A DNA stretch of 64,000 nucleotides. Source: CAYOHG01 sp964465125. GTDB lineage: Bacteria; Planctomycetota; Phycisphaerae; UBA1845; Fen-1342. Below are positions 1 through 8,103 of this stretch, piece by piece. The DNA lies in the NCBI GenBank assembly GCA_964465125.1, contig CAYXIO010000008.1:1-64000 (forward strand), read 5' to 3'. Made by a program: the position numbers and the translations under genes. The notes beneath the pieces were generated by a model that did no database searches, was not told the origin of the DNA, and was given only the letters and a program-made list of their open reading frames with translations. How positions within the stretch are numbered: position 1 is the stretch's first letter; each line of letters opens with the position of its first letter.

Positions 1-147
1 ATCGGCTGCGGCGGCAGGGCTGACCCCGGGCGCCGCTGGAATCCAGGGGTCCGCATCGCCCGCGCAAAGAAGATTCGTGTGCAACCCGAACCGGCCGGAC
101 GCGAGCACTGAAAAACCAGGCCGCCGCCGCGAACATGGGCCCGACTC

Positions 148-780
148 ATGCCGGTCCGGTCGCATTCACCCCAGCAGTACGCCGGAATCGCGCGTGGGTT
201 CATCCCGCGCGAAACGGAAGACAAGTGGTTCATCTTCCTGAAAGACGATCGGCTGTATCTGCACCGCAGTTGGACCGGCTTCTGCGTCGATGAAGTCCGT
301 CTTGTGCTCCGCGCGGGCCGCCATCGCATCGCCGAGGCCTGGGTCAACCGCAACCGCCGGGAGTACCGGGAAACCGACGACGCGCCGCGGGCGGAATCGT
401 CGCCTGGGGATCATTCGGGCGCGCCGGGCCGTCCGCGGGCATCGCGCCGCGGGAGCAACCGCTTGACGGCGGGTGAGACTGCGTCCGGGGCCCCGCCTTC
501 CAGCGGCCGGAGGGCGTGGGCGAGCGCTTCGAGCTCGCCGCGCTGGGCGCGTGCCGCGTCCCGCGCTCGATCCAGCCCGTCCACGAGTCGCGCGCCGAAG
601 TCGTCCAGCGCCCGGTCGAGGGCGGTTTCGAGCGCTCGCCGAGCGGCGCGCTCGAGGTCTGGTCGCAGGACGCGCTCCAGCCAGGCGGGCAACGCCCAGG
701 CGATCGCAACGAGCAGCGCGCTGTTAAGCGCAAAGTTCAGCCCGGGAAACGGCGCCGCACCGGTCGTTGCCCGCCAGTAG
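148..780 (+). CDS. Small conserved protein of unknown function; N-terminal ~80 residues convincing, C-terminus doubtful
   Basis: The first ~80 codons encode a well-formed conserved segment with the core DKWFIFLKDDRLYLHRSWTG (residues 26-45), then a VNRNRREYRETDD stretch. It resembles a widespread family of ~100-residue bacterial proteins with no known function, which I recognise only by this motif. From about position 390 onward the frame runs antisense to the 3' end of the GTPase gene on the other strand, and the translation becomes Arg/Ser/Ala-rich low complexity, which looks like non-coding read-through. The natural end may therefore be near 466 or 476, where the other two plus frames stop, implying a frameshift or a divergent tail. 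No clear Shine-Dalgarno precedes the ATG. The N-terminal part is real coding sequence with good likelihood; the end coordinate is uncertain. Confidence 0.5.
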   Translation: MPVRSHSPQQYAGIARGFIPRETEDKWFIFLKDDRLYLHRSWTGFCVDEVRLVLRAGRHRIAEAWVNRNRREYRETDDAPRAESSPGDHSGAPGRPRASRRGSNRLTAGETASGAPPSSGRRAWASASSSPRWARAASRARSSPSTSRAPKSSSARSRAVSSARRAARSRSGRRTRSSQAGNAQAIATSSALLSAKFSPGNGAAPVVARQ

Positions 781-2036
781 CCCGCCACCACGTTCCAGGC
801 CACGACGAGCAGCGCCGCCAGCGGCAGCCACCGCGAGCCGAGCCGGGCGATGCGCCACAGGGCGCGCCGCAGCGGCGTGCCGGGCCGCGCCAGGCCGGTG
901 CGCAACGCGCTTTCCGAGCTGCCGATCAGCGCCGCGGGCGCATCGCGACGAGCGGCGTCGAGCGACGCGTCGACATGCGCCGGCGCGAGCCCGGCGCGCC
1001 GCGCCGTCTGCTCGACTCGGTCCTGCACGTCCGAGAGACGCGCATCGCACCACGAGTCCCACAGACTTCCGCAGCGCAGCGCTTCGGCATCGCCCGGTCG
1101 CGCCGCGCAGCTCGCCGCGATGCCCGCCACCCCCCAGCGCCATCCCAGCAGGAGAGACTCGCGCGTCGCGCCCCAGGCCTGTGCGAGCGTGTCGCGAAGC
1201 CGGGACCACGCCGCTTCGTCGCCGAGCTGCGCACCCGCGGCACGCAGCCAGCGCTGCACGTCCGCGACGCGGGCGGCGATGCCGCAGCGCTCCAGCTCGC
1301 GCGCCGCGTGCTCGCGCTGAAGCGCGTTCACGATCTCGTCCAGCGGATCCGCAGCGCGGCCGTCCGGCCGGCCGCTCGCGCAGCTCGTGCAGAAGACCCA
1401 GGGGTCGTCGAAGCCAGCCTGCCGCAACAGCTCGCACCAGTCGCTGCGCTGCTCGGCGACGCCCTCGTCCCAGCGATTGAGCACGAACAGCCAGCCGTGA
1501 CGCCCGGCGCGTTCGAGCAGGACGCGCCATCCGGCGTCGTCGCGATAGCGCTCCGGGCTGACGACGTACACGAGCAGGTCGACGTGGCGCAGCCAGCTCA
1601 GCGTGGCGGCGCGGTTCCGAATCTCCGTGCTGTTGATGTCGGGCGTGTCGATCCAGAGCACGTCGCGCCGCGCGGCGACGTCATGCCGCACGACCTGCAC
1701 GTCCGAGCCGCGGAGCTCCGCGGGCAGGTCGGCCAGGGAGACCTCCTCGTGAACGTAGAGCGTCACCTCGCGGGAGGTCGGCCGCGGGACGCCGACGCGT
1801 GCGATCGGCGCGCCGGCCAGTCGGTTCAGCAGGCTGCTCTTGCCCACGCCCGTGCCGCCGAAGAACGCCGCCACCAGCGGGCGAGCCAGCGTGAAGAGCT
1901 GCGCGGGCGTCTGGCGCTCGATCGCGTCGAGCTGCGGCACAAGTTCGGGTTGCAGCCAGCCCGCGGCGCAGGCCCGCTCGGCCCAGGTGCGAACCGCGTC
2001 GAAGGCCGACTGCCAGGCCTCACTCGCCGACGGCAC
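411..2036 (-). CDS. Membrane-associated GTPase, second of an overlapping pair
   Basis: The 541-residue protein has a P-loop GGTGVGKS at residues 60-67, a PTSRE switch-like segment near 86-90, a DTPD G3 motif at 130-133 and an NRWD G4 motif at 187-190, so it is a Ras-fold GTPase of the Era/dynamin-like kind. The C-terminal half is mostly helical with two hydrophobic segments at roughly 395-415 and 430-450, followed by an Arg/Ala-rich helical tail, a plan suggesting membrane attachment. Its ATG lies 17 nt inside the end of the upstream GTPase gene, so the two are translationally coupled and probably work together. The family is not one I can name more precisely. A role in membrane or envelope remodelling is inference from architecture only. 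Confidence 0.8.
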   Translation of the reverse strand: MPSASEAWQSAFDAVRTWAERACAAGWLQPELVPQLDAIERQTPAQLFTLARPLVAAFFGGTGVGKSSLLNRLAGAPIARVGVPRPTSREVTLYVHEEVSLADLPAELRGSDVQVVRHDVAARRDVLWIDTPDINSTEIRNRAATLSWLRHVDLLVYVVSPERYRDDAGWRVLLERAGRHGWLFVLNRWDEGVAEQRSDWCELLRQAGFDDPWVFCTSCASGRPDGRAADPLDEIVNALQREHAARELERCGIAARVADVQRWLRAAGAQLGDEAAWSRLRDTLAQAWGATRESLLLGWRWGVAGIAASCAARPGDAEALRCGSLWDSWCDARLSDVQDRVEQTARRAGLAPAHVDASLDAARRDAPAALIGSSESALRTGLARPGTPLRRALWRIARLGSRWLPLAALLVVAWNVVAGYWRATTGAAPFPGLNFALNSALLVAIAWALPAWLERVLRPDLERAARRALETALDRALDDFGARLVDGLDRARDAARAQRGELEALAHALRPLEGGAPDAVSPAVKRLLPRRDARGRPGAPE

Positions 2037-3837
2037 GGGTCCACTCCTCGAGGGCGGCGGTCGCGTCCGCCAACTCCGCCGGGGTGATCGGGGCCGGCTC
2101 GCCCGCTGACGGCGCCGTCGCCAGTGCGATCAACTCCGGTTGCAGCACATCCTCCAGAAGTCGGCGTCGAAACAGCTCGAGCTGCTTCCGTCGCAGCCCC
2201 GCCGCCACGCTCCCCACGTACGATCCGACGGCGCTTTCGGTCAACAGGCTGACCACGCCGAAGAACGCCGGTCCAAGCAGCAGGTCCGTGGCGCCGAGCC
2301 CGGCAGTCTTGATCGCCAGAAGCAGCGACGCCGCGTCCGCCGTCACGCGCGCCGCGCGCAGGCTGTTCAGCAACGCCGGGCGCTCGCGCAGGCGCTCATA
2401 CAGCGACTCCGCGGCGGCGCGAATATCGTCGCGGAGCTGCTCGTGCAGATTCGTCGCGCAATCGAGGAACATCCGCCGAAGCTCCGTGCCGCGACCCGCG
2501 AGCCGCTGCTCGATTCGCATCCAGAAGGCGGAGCCAGCCGCGTTTTCGTCGCGCGCTTCGGCAGCCTGCACGTTGTTTCGCTCGGCGGAGATTCGTTGAC
2601 CCGCGGCGGTACGCTCCAGCCGCAGCAGCAGGTGCTCCGCCAGTTCCGACAGGTAGCGCGGCTCGCCCGGGCGCGAAGACGCACCCGGCGTCGATCGTCG
2701 CCGGCGGACCAGCTCGGCCAGTCGCCGCCAGGGCCAGCTCGTTACCGCGCGCGCCTGGCGGGCGACCCGCGACAGGCCCGGCAGCTCCAGCAGCTCCAGC
2801 AACGCCTGAATCGTCCGCGCGAAGGCGACGTTGCGATCGGGATGATCGAGCACGTCGCGAGCGTACGCGCCCTGTAACGCGTCCAGCTCGTCGGACACGC
2901 ACGCCCGCCAGCGGTCCAGCGCCGCATGCTCGGCCTGAATCGCGCGGGTCCAGTCGCGCCAATGCAGGCGGACCAGCCGCGCGACGCCGCGCGGCCGCTC
3001 GTCGCGGCGCGCCTCACGCACAGCCTCGTGCGCCGACCGGCGCAGCTCCCGGGCGGCCCGCTCGACGTCGTCGCCCGGCGATTCAAGCGGGTGCGCGATG
3101 ACGCCTGCCACCGTCCGCGCGAGCTGCGGGCGCGCCGCCAGACTTTCACTCAGGGTGGAACGGATCACCGGCTCGACGTCGGGAGTCATCTTGTTCAAGC
3201 AGATCAGCAGCCTGCGATCCAGCGGCGCGACGAAGTCCAGGAGCTGCCAGACGGCGAGGTCGGCGTATTTCTCGCGCGTGAGAACGCAGATCAGCAAGTC
3301 GGCGCTCGCCAGCGCGCCAAGCAAGCTGGCGCGGTAGTCGTGTGCCGCGAGAGAATCGAAGTCCGGCGTGTCCCACAGTGCGATCCCGGACCAATCGGCC
3401 TCGCAAGGGGCAGCGACGCAGACCGCGTCGAGCGGACCGCGCGCCGGCCGGCTCGGATCGTCCACCGGCTCGGCAACGGCGGATGCGATCAGGCCGCGCG
3501 CCTCGGAGCCGCCAAAGCGGACACGCGCCGCGCGGCGAGTAAACCCGGCCCGGGGGCTGACGCCGACCACGTCCGCGGCGGCGATTCGGTTCACCAGCGT
3601 GCTTTTGCCCGCCTGTGTTGGACCGATAACGACGATGTTCTGCTCCACTGAAGTGCCTTCGAGCCCACGCAGCGCGACTTCCGCCAAAAGGAGCTGATCG
3701 CCTCGCCCGAGCGCGCCGCCCGGGTGGGATGCGGTGAAGCCGTGGGTTTTCGGACCTCCCGGCATCTGCCGAGCACGCGTCAACAATGCGAGGACGCGCG
3801 CCCGAGCACCGTGATGTCCGTCGTGACTTTCCTGCAT
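2020..3837 (-). CDS. GTPase, first of an overlapping pair
   Basis: The 605-residue protein carries a P-loop GPTQAGKS at residues 72-79, DTPD at 156-159 and NKMT (G4) at 215-218. About 350 residues of helix-rich sequence follow, including a possible hydrophobic hairpin around residues 500-550 (stretches such as LLLAIKTAGLGATDLLLGPA). This is the dynamin-like or GTPase-plus-helical-domain plan. It shares overall architecture with the downstream GTPase, which it overlaps by 17 nt, but the two are not close copies. The start is the ATG at 3837; a promoter-like TCGACA-N17-AATACT lies at 3899-3927 on the same strand. The specific cellular role is unknown. Pairs of such GTPases elsewhere act as hetero-partners at membranes, which is only an analogy here. 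Confidence 0.8.
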   Translation of the reverse strand: MQESHDGHHGARARVLALLTRARQMPGGPKTHGFTASHPGGALGRGDQLLLAEVALRGLEGTSVEQNIVVIGPTQAGKSTLVNRIAAADVVGVSPRAGFTRRAARVRFGGSEARGLIASAVAEPVDDPSRPARGPLDAVCVAAPCEADWSGIALWDTPDFDSLAAHDYRASLLGALASADLLICVLTREKYADLAVWQLLDFVAPLDRRLLICLNKMTPDVEPVIRSTLSESLAARPQLARTVAGVIAHPLESPGDDVERAARELRRSAHEAVREARRDERPRGVARLVRLHWRDWTRAIQAEHAALDRWRACVSDELDALQGAYARDVLDHPDRNVAFARTIQALLELLELPGLSRVARQARAVTSWPWRRLAELVRRRRSTPGASSRPGEPRYLSELAEHLLLRLERTAAGQRISAERNNVQAAEARDENAAGSAFWMRIEQRLAGRGTELRRMFLDCATNLHEQLRDDIRAAAESLYERLRERPALLNSLRAARVTADAASLLLAIKTAGLGATDLLLGPAFFGVVSLLTESAVGSYVGSVAAGLRRKQLELFRRRLLEDVLQPELIALATAPSAGEPAPITPAELADATAALEEWTRAVGE

Positions 3838-3898
3838 TCCTGCCGCAATCTGTCGAGAGCCGAGAACGTCCGGGAAGGAGTTCGACGGCGCTTCGGTT

Positions 3899-3927
3899 AG
3901 TATTCCGGGAACACGTCACGCTGTCGA
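3899..3927 (-). promoter_or_regulatory. Candidate promoter for the GTPase pair
   Basis: On the minus strand TCGACA (3927-3922) is followed after 17 nt by AATACT (3904-3899), matching 5/6 and 4/6 of the sigma-70 consensus, about 60 nt upstream of the GTPase ATG at 3837. This is a pattern match only. Confidence 0.4.
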
Positions 3928-4108
3928 GTGTCGGCGCGGCGACGAGCTCACCGGCAAGGGTTGCGCCGGCCGAGAAAACCGGGAAACCGGCGAAATGAAC
4001 GCAAGATTCATTTGCGGATCGGCGAAAGGCGGAATAGACTATAGGTCATCGGAGCGCGTTCGCGCGTTGTCGGGCCGAGGGTTTCGAGGGCTCAGAGCTA
4101 ATCTAGTA

Positions 4109-4137
4109 TTGACAGCGCGCTCGCAATGCTCTAGTGT
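4109..4137 (+). promoter_or_regulatory. Candidate promoter for the first dockerin-like secreted protein
   Basis: A perfect -35 TTGACA (4109-4114) is spaced 17 nt from TAGTGT (4132-4137), whose first, second and last bases match the -10 consensus. The predicted leader to the ATG at 4394 is about 250 nt, long for this window. Confidence 0.45.
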
Positions 4138-4393
4138 TTAGCGGAGAGTGGGGAAGTTCGGGAGGGAAAGCCCAAAGCACATCCTCGCTTTCGCGGGTTC
4201 GGTCTGACCGATTGCGTTCTGACTGGCCGTAGCTCCTGGCGGCAAGTGTTGTTGGGGCGAGGATCGATTCGGTACTGGGCTCATACCGTACGGCCGGTCA
4301 GGCGGCTCCGTCTGCCGGAAAGTTCATTTCGTACGGGTTCGACAGGTTTGTTGTCCGTGTGTAACGGCACGCATGTTCCAAGGGAGGTTCTCT

Positions 4394-5434
4394 ATGAAGC
4401 GGTTTGTCTTTGCGGCTGCTGCAGTGGCGGTGGCGGCGGCGGCGTACGCCGACTTGACACTGCACCCCATCCAGAAGGCCTATCGCGCGAGCTATGCGTA
4501 TAGCGCGGCGACCGGCACCTTCGAGCGCGTGGCGAAGAGCGAACTCGACGGCTTGCGCACCGGCGAAATCTTCGACAGCTCCGAGGGCACCGGCTACTTC
4601 TCGTCTCAGGACGACGGCTTTGGTGGCTGGGACGTTTGGCTCGACTGGGGTGATGTGGCCAGCCTGAGCGAGACGTTCGACGAGTTCACCTTCGACTACT
4701 ACCTGGATGCTGGCGACCCCATCGATCGCATCGTCAACTTCTACACCGAAGACAACGGGTTCAACGACACCGATCGCGTTCCGATCGACGCGACGTACAC
4801 CGGCGGTATCCTGTTCACCGGGCTGCCCGGCTCGCCGAACCCTGACCCCAACGCCTGCTGCTCGGGCTGGTTGATCACGGTCGACATGGTCGGCTCTGGC
4901 TTCAACACCACGATCGCCGGCAGCGACAAGGACGGCATCGCGGGCGCTGACTTCTCGTACACCTATACGAGCGAGTCCGCGGGTGCCGCCACCCTGCTCG
5001 GCCCGTCGCTGTCGAATCCTCCGGGAGCCGAAGGCGACCCCGACCCCGTGACCGGTGTCGAGAGCGCGTTCGATATCTTCTCGCCTGACCTGAGCGACCC
5101 GAACCTCAACTACCTGGGTACGTTCTGGTTCGGCCCCCCGCCGGCCCCGTATGCGCAGTTCTACCTGGTGCTCTCGGCTGCGGCCCCTGGCTGCCCGAGC
5201 GGTCTGCCGACCGACTGCGACACCGACATCGTCGGTGACACCGCCGGCAGCGCCCCGAACTGCAAGATCGACCTGACCGACCTGTCCGTCCTGCTGTCGA
5301 ACTTTGGCCAGACCGGCCAGACGTTCTTCGACGGCGACGTGCACCCGGTCGTTCTCGGTGGCACCGCGGACGGCGACGTCGACCTCGACGACCTGTCCCA
5401 GATGCTGGTCGACTTCGGCAACAACTGCCAGTAA
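4394..5434 (+). CDS. Secreted protein with C-terminal dockerin-like EF-hand pair (paralogue 1)
   Basis: The 346-residue product starts at the ATG at 4394, chosen because AGGGAGG sits 6 nt upstream; an in-frame ATG 21 nt earlier lacks this. Residues 1-19 are a Sec signal peptide (basic MKRF, then an Ala/Val core, cleavage likely after AYA). The mature protein is acidic and of unknown fold. The last ~80 residues form two EF-hand/dockerin-like repeats with cores KIDLTDLSVLLSNFG and DVDLDDLSQMLVDFG, where Asp ligands probably bind calcium. The next gene is a clear paralogue with the same N-terminal motif ADLTLHPI and the same C-terminal pair. The role is unknown; such modules in Phycisphaerae-type planctomycetes probably mediate sorting or attachment outside the cytoplasm (inference). 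Confidence 0.85.
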   Translation: MKRFVFAAAAVAVAAAAYADLTLHPIQKAYRASYAYSAATGTFERVAKSELDGLRTGEIFDSSEGTGYFSSQDDGFGGWDVWLDWGDVASLSETFDEFTFDYYLDAGDPIDRIVNFYTEDNGFNDTDRVPIDATYTGGILFTGLPGSPNPDPNACCSGWLITVDMVGSGFNTTIAGSDKDGIAGADFSYTYTSESAGAATLLGPSLSNPPGAEGDPDPVTGVESAFDIFSPDLSDPNLNYLGTFWFGPPPAPYAQFYLVLSAAAPGCPSGLPTDCDTDIVGDTAGSAPNCKIDLTDLSVLLSNFGQTGQTFFDGDVHPVVLGGTADGDVDLDDLSQMLVDFGNNCQ

Positions 5435-5490
5435 TGACGGTTGAGGCCGAGTTGGGTGGTTGATCCACCCGTCAGTCGGAAACAAACAGG

Positions 5491-5519
5491 ACGCCGCGGA
5501 GGGTTGACTTCCGCGGCGT
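5491..5519 (+). terminator. Hairpin terminator candidate after dockerin-like paralogue 1
   Basis: A perfect 10-bp stem (ACGCCGCGGA pairing with TCCGCGGCGT) closes a 9-nt loop about 57 nt after the stop codon. It is followed by a short T-containing stretch (TCTGCGTTT), so it is rho-independent-like with a weak U tract. Confidence 0.6.
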
Positions 5520-5761
5520 TCTGCGTTTCCCACTTCCGCTCACCCGGACCGGCCCATGGTCACCCGCCCGCCGCCCGCACCGGAACACTCCACCCGCCAG
5601 CACACCGGTGCCTGCGACCCCATCGACGAACGTCCCCCCGGCCCACGGCCGTCCCGGCCCCGCAGCCCTGCACGGTCTCGGGTGAAGCGGTTCGCGAAAC
5701 GCCGCCGTGCGCGCCCGGGCCAACCATCGCCGAATACTCATAGGTCGCCCCACGGTTTGTC

Positions 5762-5790
5762 TTGCAAACTGCCCGATCGTGCCCCATAAT
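5762..5790 (+). promoter_or_regulatory. Candidate promoter for dockerin-like paralogue 2
   Basis: TTGCAA (5762-5767) and CATAAT (5785-5790) are separated by 17 nt, giving 4/6 and 5/6 consensus matches. The predicted leader is ~125 nt and ends in an AAGGAG Shine-Dalgarno at 5913-5918. Confidence 0.5.
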
Positions 5791-5924
5791 ACAGAGAGGT
5801 GCCTGCGGGAGCGGCGCAACCCGGCCCGCCCGCCGCCTCTCGCAGCACCGTCTGACCGTGTCCGAGGCGAGCCCGCCTCGCCTGAGCGCGAAACAACCCG
5901 GACGCCACGCGCAAGGAGATTCGC

Positions 5925-6962
5925 ATGTGTCGCATCTGCATTCTGGCGACGATCGCGATCGCCGCCGCCGCCGCCGCATTCGCCGACCTGACGCTGCATC
6001 CCATTTACAAGACCTACCGGGCGCGCTACGCCTACAGCCCCGCCACCGGCACGTTCGGACGCGTCGCGCACAGCGAGCTCGACGTGCTGCGGCGCGGCGA
6101 AATCTTCGATTCTTCGGTGAATTCCGGGTACTTCAATTCAGTGGACGACATGACAATTCTCGATTGGGCCGACCTGCCAACGCTGAGCGAGACCTTCGGC
6201 GAGTTCGAGTTCGATTACTATCTCGACGGCTCGCAGCCGATCGACTATGCCGTCAATTTCTATTCCGACGACAACGGCTTCAATGACTACCACCGCGACC
6301 CGATCGATCCCGCCCACCCCGCGGGCCTGGTGCTCACCGGCCTGCCCGGCTCGCCCGACCCGAACGGCCCGTGCTGCGCGGGCTGGGTGATCACAGTCGA
6401 CATGACAGGCAGCGGCTTCAACACGACGATCGCCGGGCCAGACAAGGACGGCATCGCTGGCGCGGATTTCTCCTACACATACCACGCAACTCACCTGGGG
6501 AACGCGACGGCGCTCGGACCGTCGATCTCGACTCCGGGAGAACTGTATCCACCAGACCCCGACCCGGAGACCGGCGTCGAGAACGTGTTCGATTACTTCG
6601 CGCCGGATATCGATCCGGACGACCCGAACGGCAACTTCATCGGGTCATTCTGGAGCTCGTCGGGACCACCGTGGCCATTTTTCCAGTTCTACCTCGTCCT
6701 CTCCCACGCTCAGCCGCGCTGCCCCAGCGGCCTGCCGACCGACTGCAACACCGACATCGTCGGCGACGCGCCGGCCGATCCGCCCAATTGCCAGATCGAC
6801 CTGACCGATCTGTCGGTCCTGCTTTCGAACTTCGGCCAGTCCGGCCAGTCGTTTTCCGATGGCGACGTGTACCCCGCCGTTCTGGGCGCAACCCCCGACG
6901 GCGAAGTGGATCTCGACGACCTGTCCCTGATGCTGGTCGACTTCGGCAACAACTGCCAGTGA
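5925..6962 (+). CDS. Secreted protein with C-terminal dockerin-like EF-hand pair (paralogue 2)
   Basis: The 345-residue protein has a signal peptide at residues 1-20 ending in an Ala-rich AFA cleavage site. The ADLTLHPI mature N-terminus is shared with the preceding gene. The two align along their whole length, including GEIFDSS, the double-Asp segments and the C-terminal EF-hand pair with cores QIDLTDLSVLLSNFG and EVDLDDLSLMLVDFG. An internal NTTIAGPDKDGIAGADFSYT block (ending near residue 185) is also nearly identical in the neighbour. AAGGAG lies 6 nt before the ATG. It is a recent-looking tandem duplicate with its own promoter. The function is unknown; an extracellular, calcium-stabilised location is inferred from signal peptide and EF-hands. 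Confidence 0.85.
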   Translation: MCRICILATIAIAAAAAAFADLTLHPIYKTYRARYAYSPATGTFGRVAHSELDVLRRGEIFDSSVNSGYFNSVDDMTILDWADLPTLSETFGEFEFDYYLDGSQPIDYAVNFYSDDNGFNDYHRDPIDPAHPAGLVLTGLPGSPDPNGPCCAGWVITVDMTGSGFNTTIAGPDKDGIAGADFSYTYHATHLGNATALGPSISTPGELYPPDPDPETGVENVFDYFAPDIDPDDPNGNFIGSFWSSSGPPWPFFQFYLVLSHAQPRCPSGLPTDCNTDIVGDAPADPPNCQIDLTDLSVLLSNFGQSGQSFSDGDVYPAVLGATPDGEVDLDDLSLMLVDFGNNCQ

Positions 6963-7009
6963 GACCGGCCGCGGGAAGCGCAATCGATGGCTCGGCCGTC
7001 CAGCCGGCG

Positions 7010-7039
7010 TTGGCGAATCCGCTGCGCCCGCTCTATACT
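7010..7039 (+). promoter_or_regulatory. Candidate promoter for the FmdB-type zinc ribbon gene
   Basis: TTGGCG (7010-7015) and TATACT (7034-7039) are 18 nt apart, putting the transcription start about 20 nt before the ATG at 7065. Confidence 0.45.
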
Positions 7040-7064
7040 CCCTGGGCAGTGCATGGAGCCGCGG

Positions 7065-7292
7065 ATGCCGATCTTTGAGTACGTATGCCAGAAGTGCGGA
7101 ACGCGATTCGAGACGCTGGTGCGGTTCCAGCGCGAGGAAACCGAGGTCGCCTGCGAGTCCTGCGGTAGCCGGCAGGTGAAGCGCGAACTCAGCGTCTTCT
7201 CGGCCCATGCGTCCGCGAGCCCGAAGCCGGCGCCGCGCGCCGGCGGCTGCGGCCGCTGCGGCGACCCGAACGGTCCTTGCAGTCTCCAATAG
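7065..7292 (+). CDS. FmdB-family zinc-ribbon protein
   Basis: The 75-residue protein begins MPIFEYVCQKCG, the typical opening of FmdB/CxxC-CxxC regulatory-type proteins. It has two Cys pairs (CQKC at residues 8-11 and CESC at about 31-34) that would bind one zinc. The tail holds another CGRC plus a final Cys. The ATG at 7065 was chosen because it produces exactly the family N-terminus and sits just downstream of a promoter; an in-frame longer start at 6987 gives a basic, non-family extension. FmdB proteins were first linked to regulation of amidase/formamidase genes, but the general function is unsettled. Confidence 0.85.
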   Translation: MPIFEYVCQKCGTRFETLVRFQREETEVACESCGSRQVKRELSVFSAHASASPKPAPRAGGCGRCGDPNGPCSLQ

Positions 7293-7350
7293 CCGCGCGC
7301 GAGCGGCGCTTGCGGCATTCGTTCACCCGTTCCCGGCTCCGGAGCACGGC

Positions 7351-7851
7351 TTGGCAGGCGCATCGCAGAGCGAATTCACGCAGCACACCGTCGCCGCCGG
7401 CCTGCTGGGCTGGCTCGTCCCAGGCGCGGGCCACTTCTGGCTCGGCTACCGCGGTTTTGCGGTCCTCTACTTCGTCGCGATCACGCTGCCGTTCATGACC
7501 GGCATGGCGCTCGGCGGCGTGAAAATGGCCTTCAACGTCAGTGAGAACTACTGGCTGATTCTCGCTGAGCTGTGCGTCGGATCGTATTCGCTGATCTTCT
7601 ACGGCGTCAGCCAGGCGGTCGGCGCGGTGACCGAAGCGAACGCCGCCCGGCTGCTGAGCTCCTACCCCGGCTCCGACGTCGCGCAGATCTACCTTGCGAT
7701 CGCGGGTCTGCTCAACATGCTCGCCGTGCGGGATGCGATGACGCGTGCTCGGGCGCGCGGGCTGCCCGTGTTCCATCACGAGCTGCACGAAGCGGACCAC
7801 GCGGCGCCGGCCAGCGTTTCCGACGGTCGCGCGCCGGGAGACCCGGCATGA
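7351..7851 (+). CDS. Integral membrane protein, DUF6677-like
   Basis: The likely product is 166 residues from a TTG at 7351, which has GGAG 6 nt upstream; the longer in-frame ATG at 7207 lies inside the zinc-ribbon gene. The sequence contains AAGLLGWLVPGAGHFWLGYR, a motif common in small planctomycete membrane proteins. It has about four hydrophobic helices, followed by a short His/Asp-rich cytoplasmic tail. The stop overlaps the next gene by ATGA, so the two are co-translated. The family name is my recollection and should be taken as tentative; no biochemical role is evident. Confidence 0.7.
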   Translation: MAGASQSEFTQHTVAAGLLGWLVPGAGHFWLGYRGFAVLYFVAITLPFMTGMALGGVKMAFNVSENYWLILAELCVGSYSLIFYGVSQAVGAVTEANAARLLSSYPGSDVAQIYLAIAGLLNMLAVRDAMTRARARGLPVFHHELHEADHAAPASVSDGRAPGDPA

Positions 7852-8093
7852 CGCACGCGCTGCTGCTGGCGCTGCTCTTCGTTCATCCGATCGAGCTGCC
7901 GCTGTGGGCGCGGCTGTGGATGTTCCTGCCGCTGGCCGCCTGCATCGCGCTGGTGTACCGCGCAACGCGCGCCCGTACGCTCGGCTCCGTGCTGCGGCGC
8001 AGCGGGCTGACGTTCGTGAACATCATCCTGGGCATGGCGTTGATCGCGGTCGCGGCCTGGGCGCTTCAGGAGCTGGTAGTTCGATTCGCGTGA
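7848..8093 (+). CDS. Small two-helix membrane protein
   Basis: The 81-residue protein starts at the ATG of an ATGA overlap with the upstream membrane-protein gene, with GGGAG about 8 nt before it. It has two to three hydrophobic segments (residues ~1-15, 20-38 and 55-75) and no recognisable motif. The coupling suggests it forms a complex with, or is made in proportion to, the upstream membrane protein. I do not recognise the family. Confidence 0.65.
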   Translation: MTHALLLALLFVHPIELPLWARLWMFLPLAACIALVYRATRARTLGSVLRRSGLTFVNIILGMALIAVAAWALQELVVRFA

Positions 8094-8103
8094 AGCCAGG
8101 CGG

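Larger units (their letters stand above)
3838..4393. other. Intergenic region between divergent GTPase and dockerin-protein genes
   Basis: This 556-bp stretch separates divergent transcription units and contains no convincing ORF. It holds a minus-strand promoter candidate near 3899-3927 and a plus-strand one at 4109-4137. Downstream of the latter would be an unusually long leader of ~250 nt ending in a strong Shine-Dalgarno (AGGGAGG at 4381-4387). An imperfect inverted repeat (CTAGTATTG at 4103-4111 and CAATGCTCTAG at 4124-4134) brackets the plus-strand promoter. Its significance is unknown. Confidence 0.6.
5435..5924. other. Intergenic region between the tandem dockerin-like paralogues
   Basis: The 490-bp gap contains a strong hairpin terminator candidate at 5491-5519 for the upstream gene and a good promoter at 5762-5790 for the downstream gene. 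The two paralogues are therefore likely separate transcription units. The rest is GC-rich, with minus-strand reading frames that show no protein-like features. Confidence 0.6.

Noticed and set aside
516..2087. Long plus-strand open frame (over 500 codons) opposite the GTPase gene
   Set aside because: Arg/Pro/Ala-rich with no domain; it is the antisense of a gene with clear GTPase motifs. The same holds for many other long opposite-strand frames in this GC-rich window (for example 11368-12819, 15089-17020, 24041-25579, 31772-33865 and 48062-49510).
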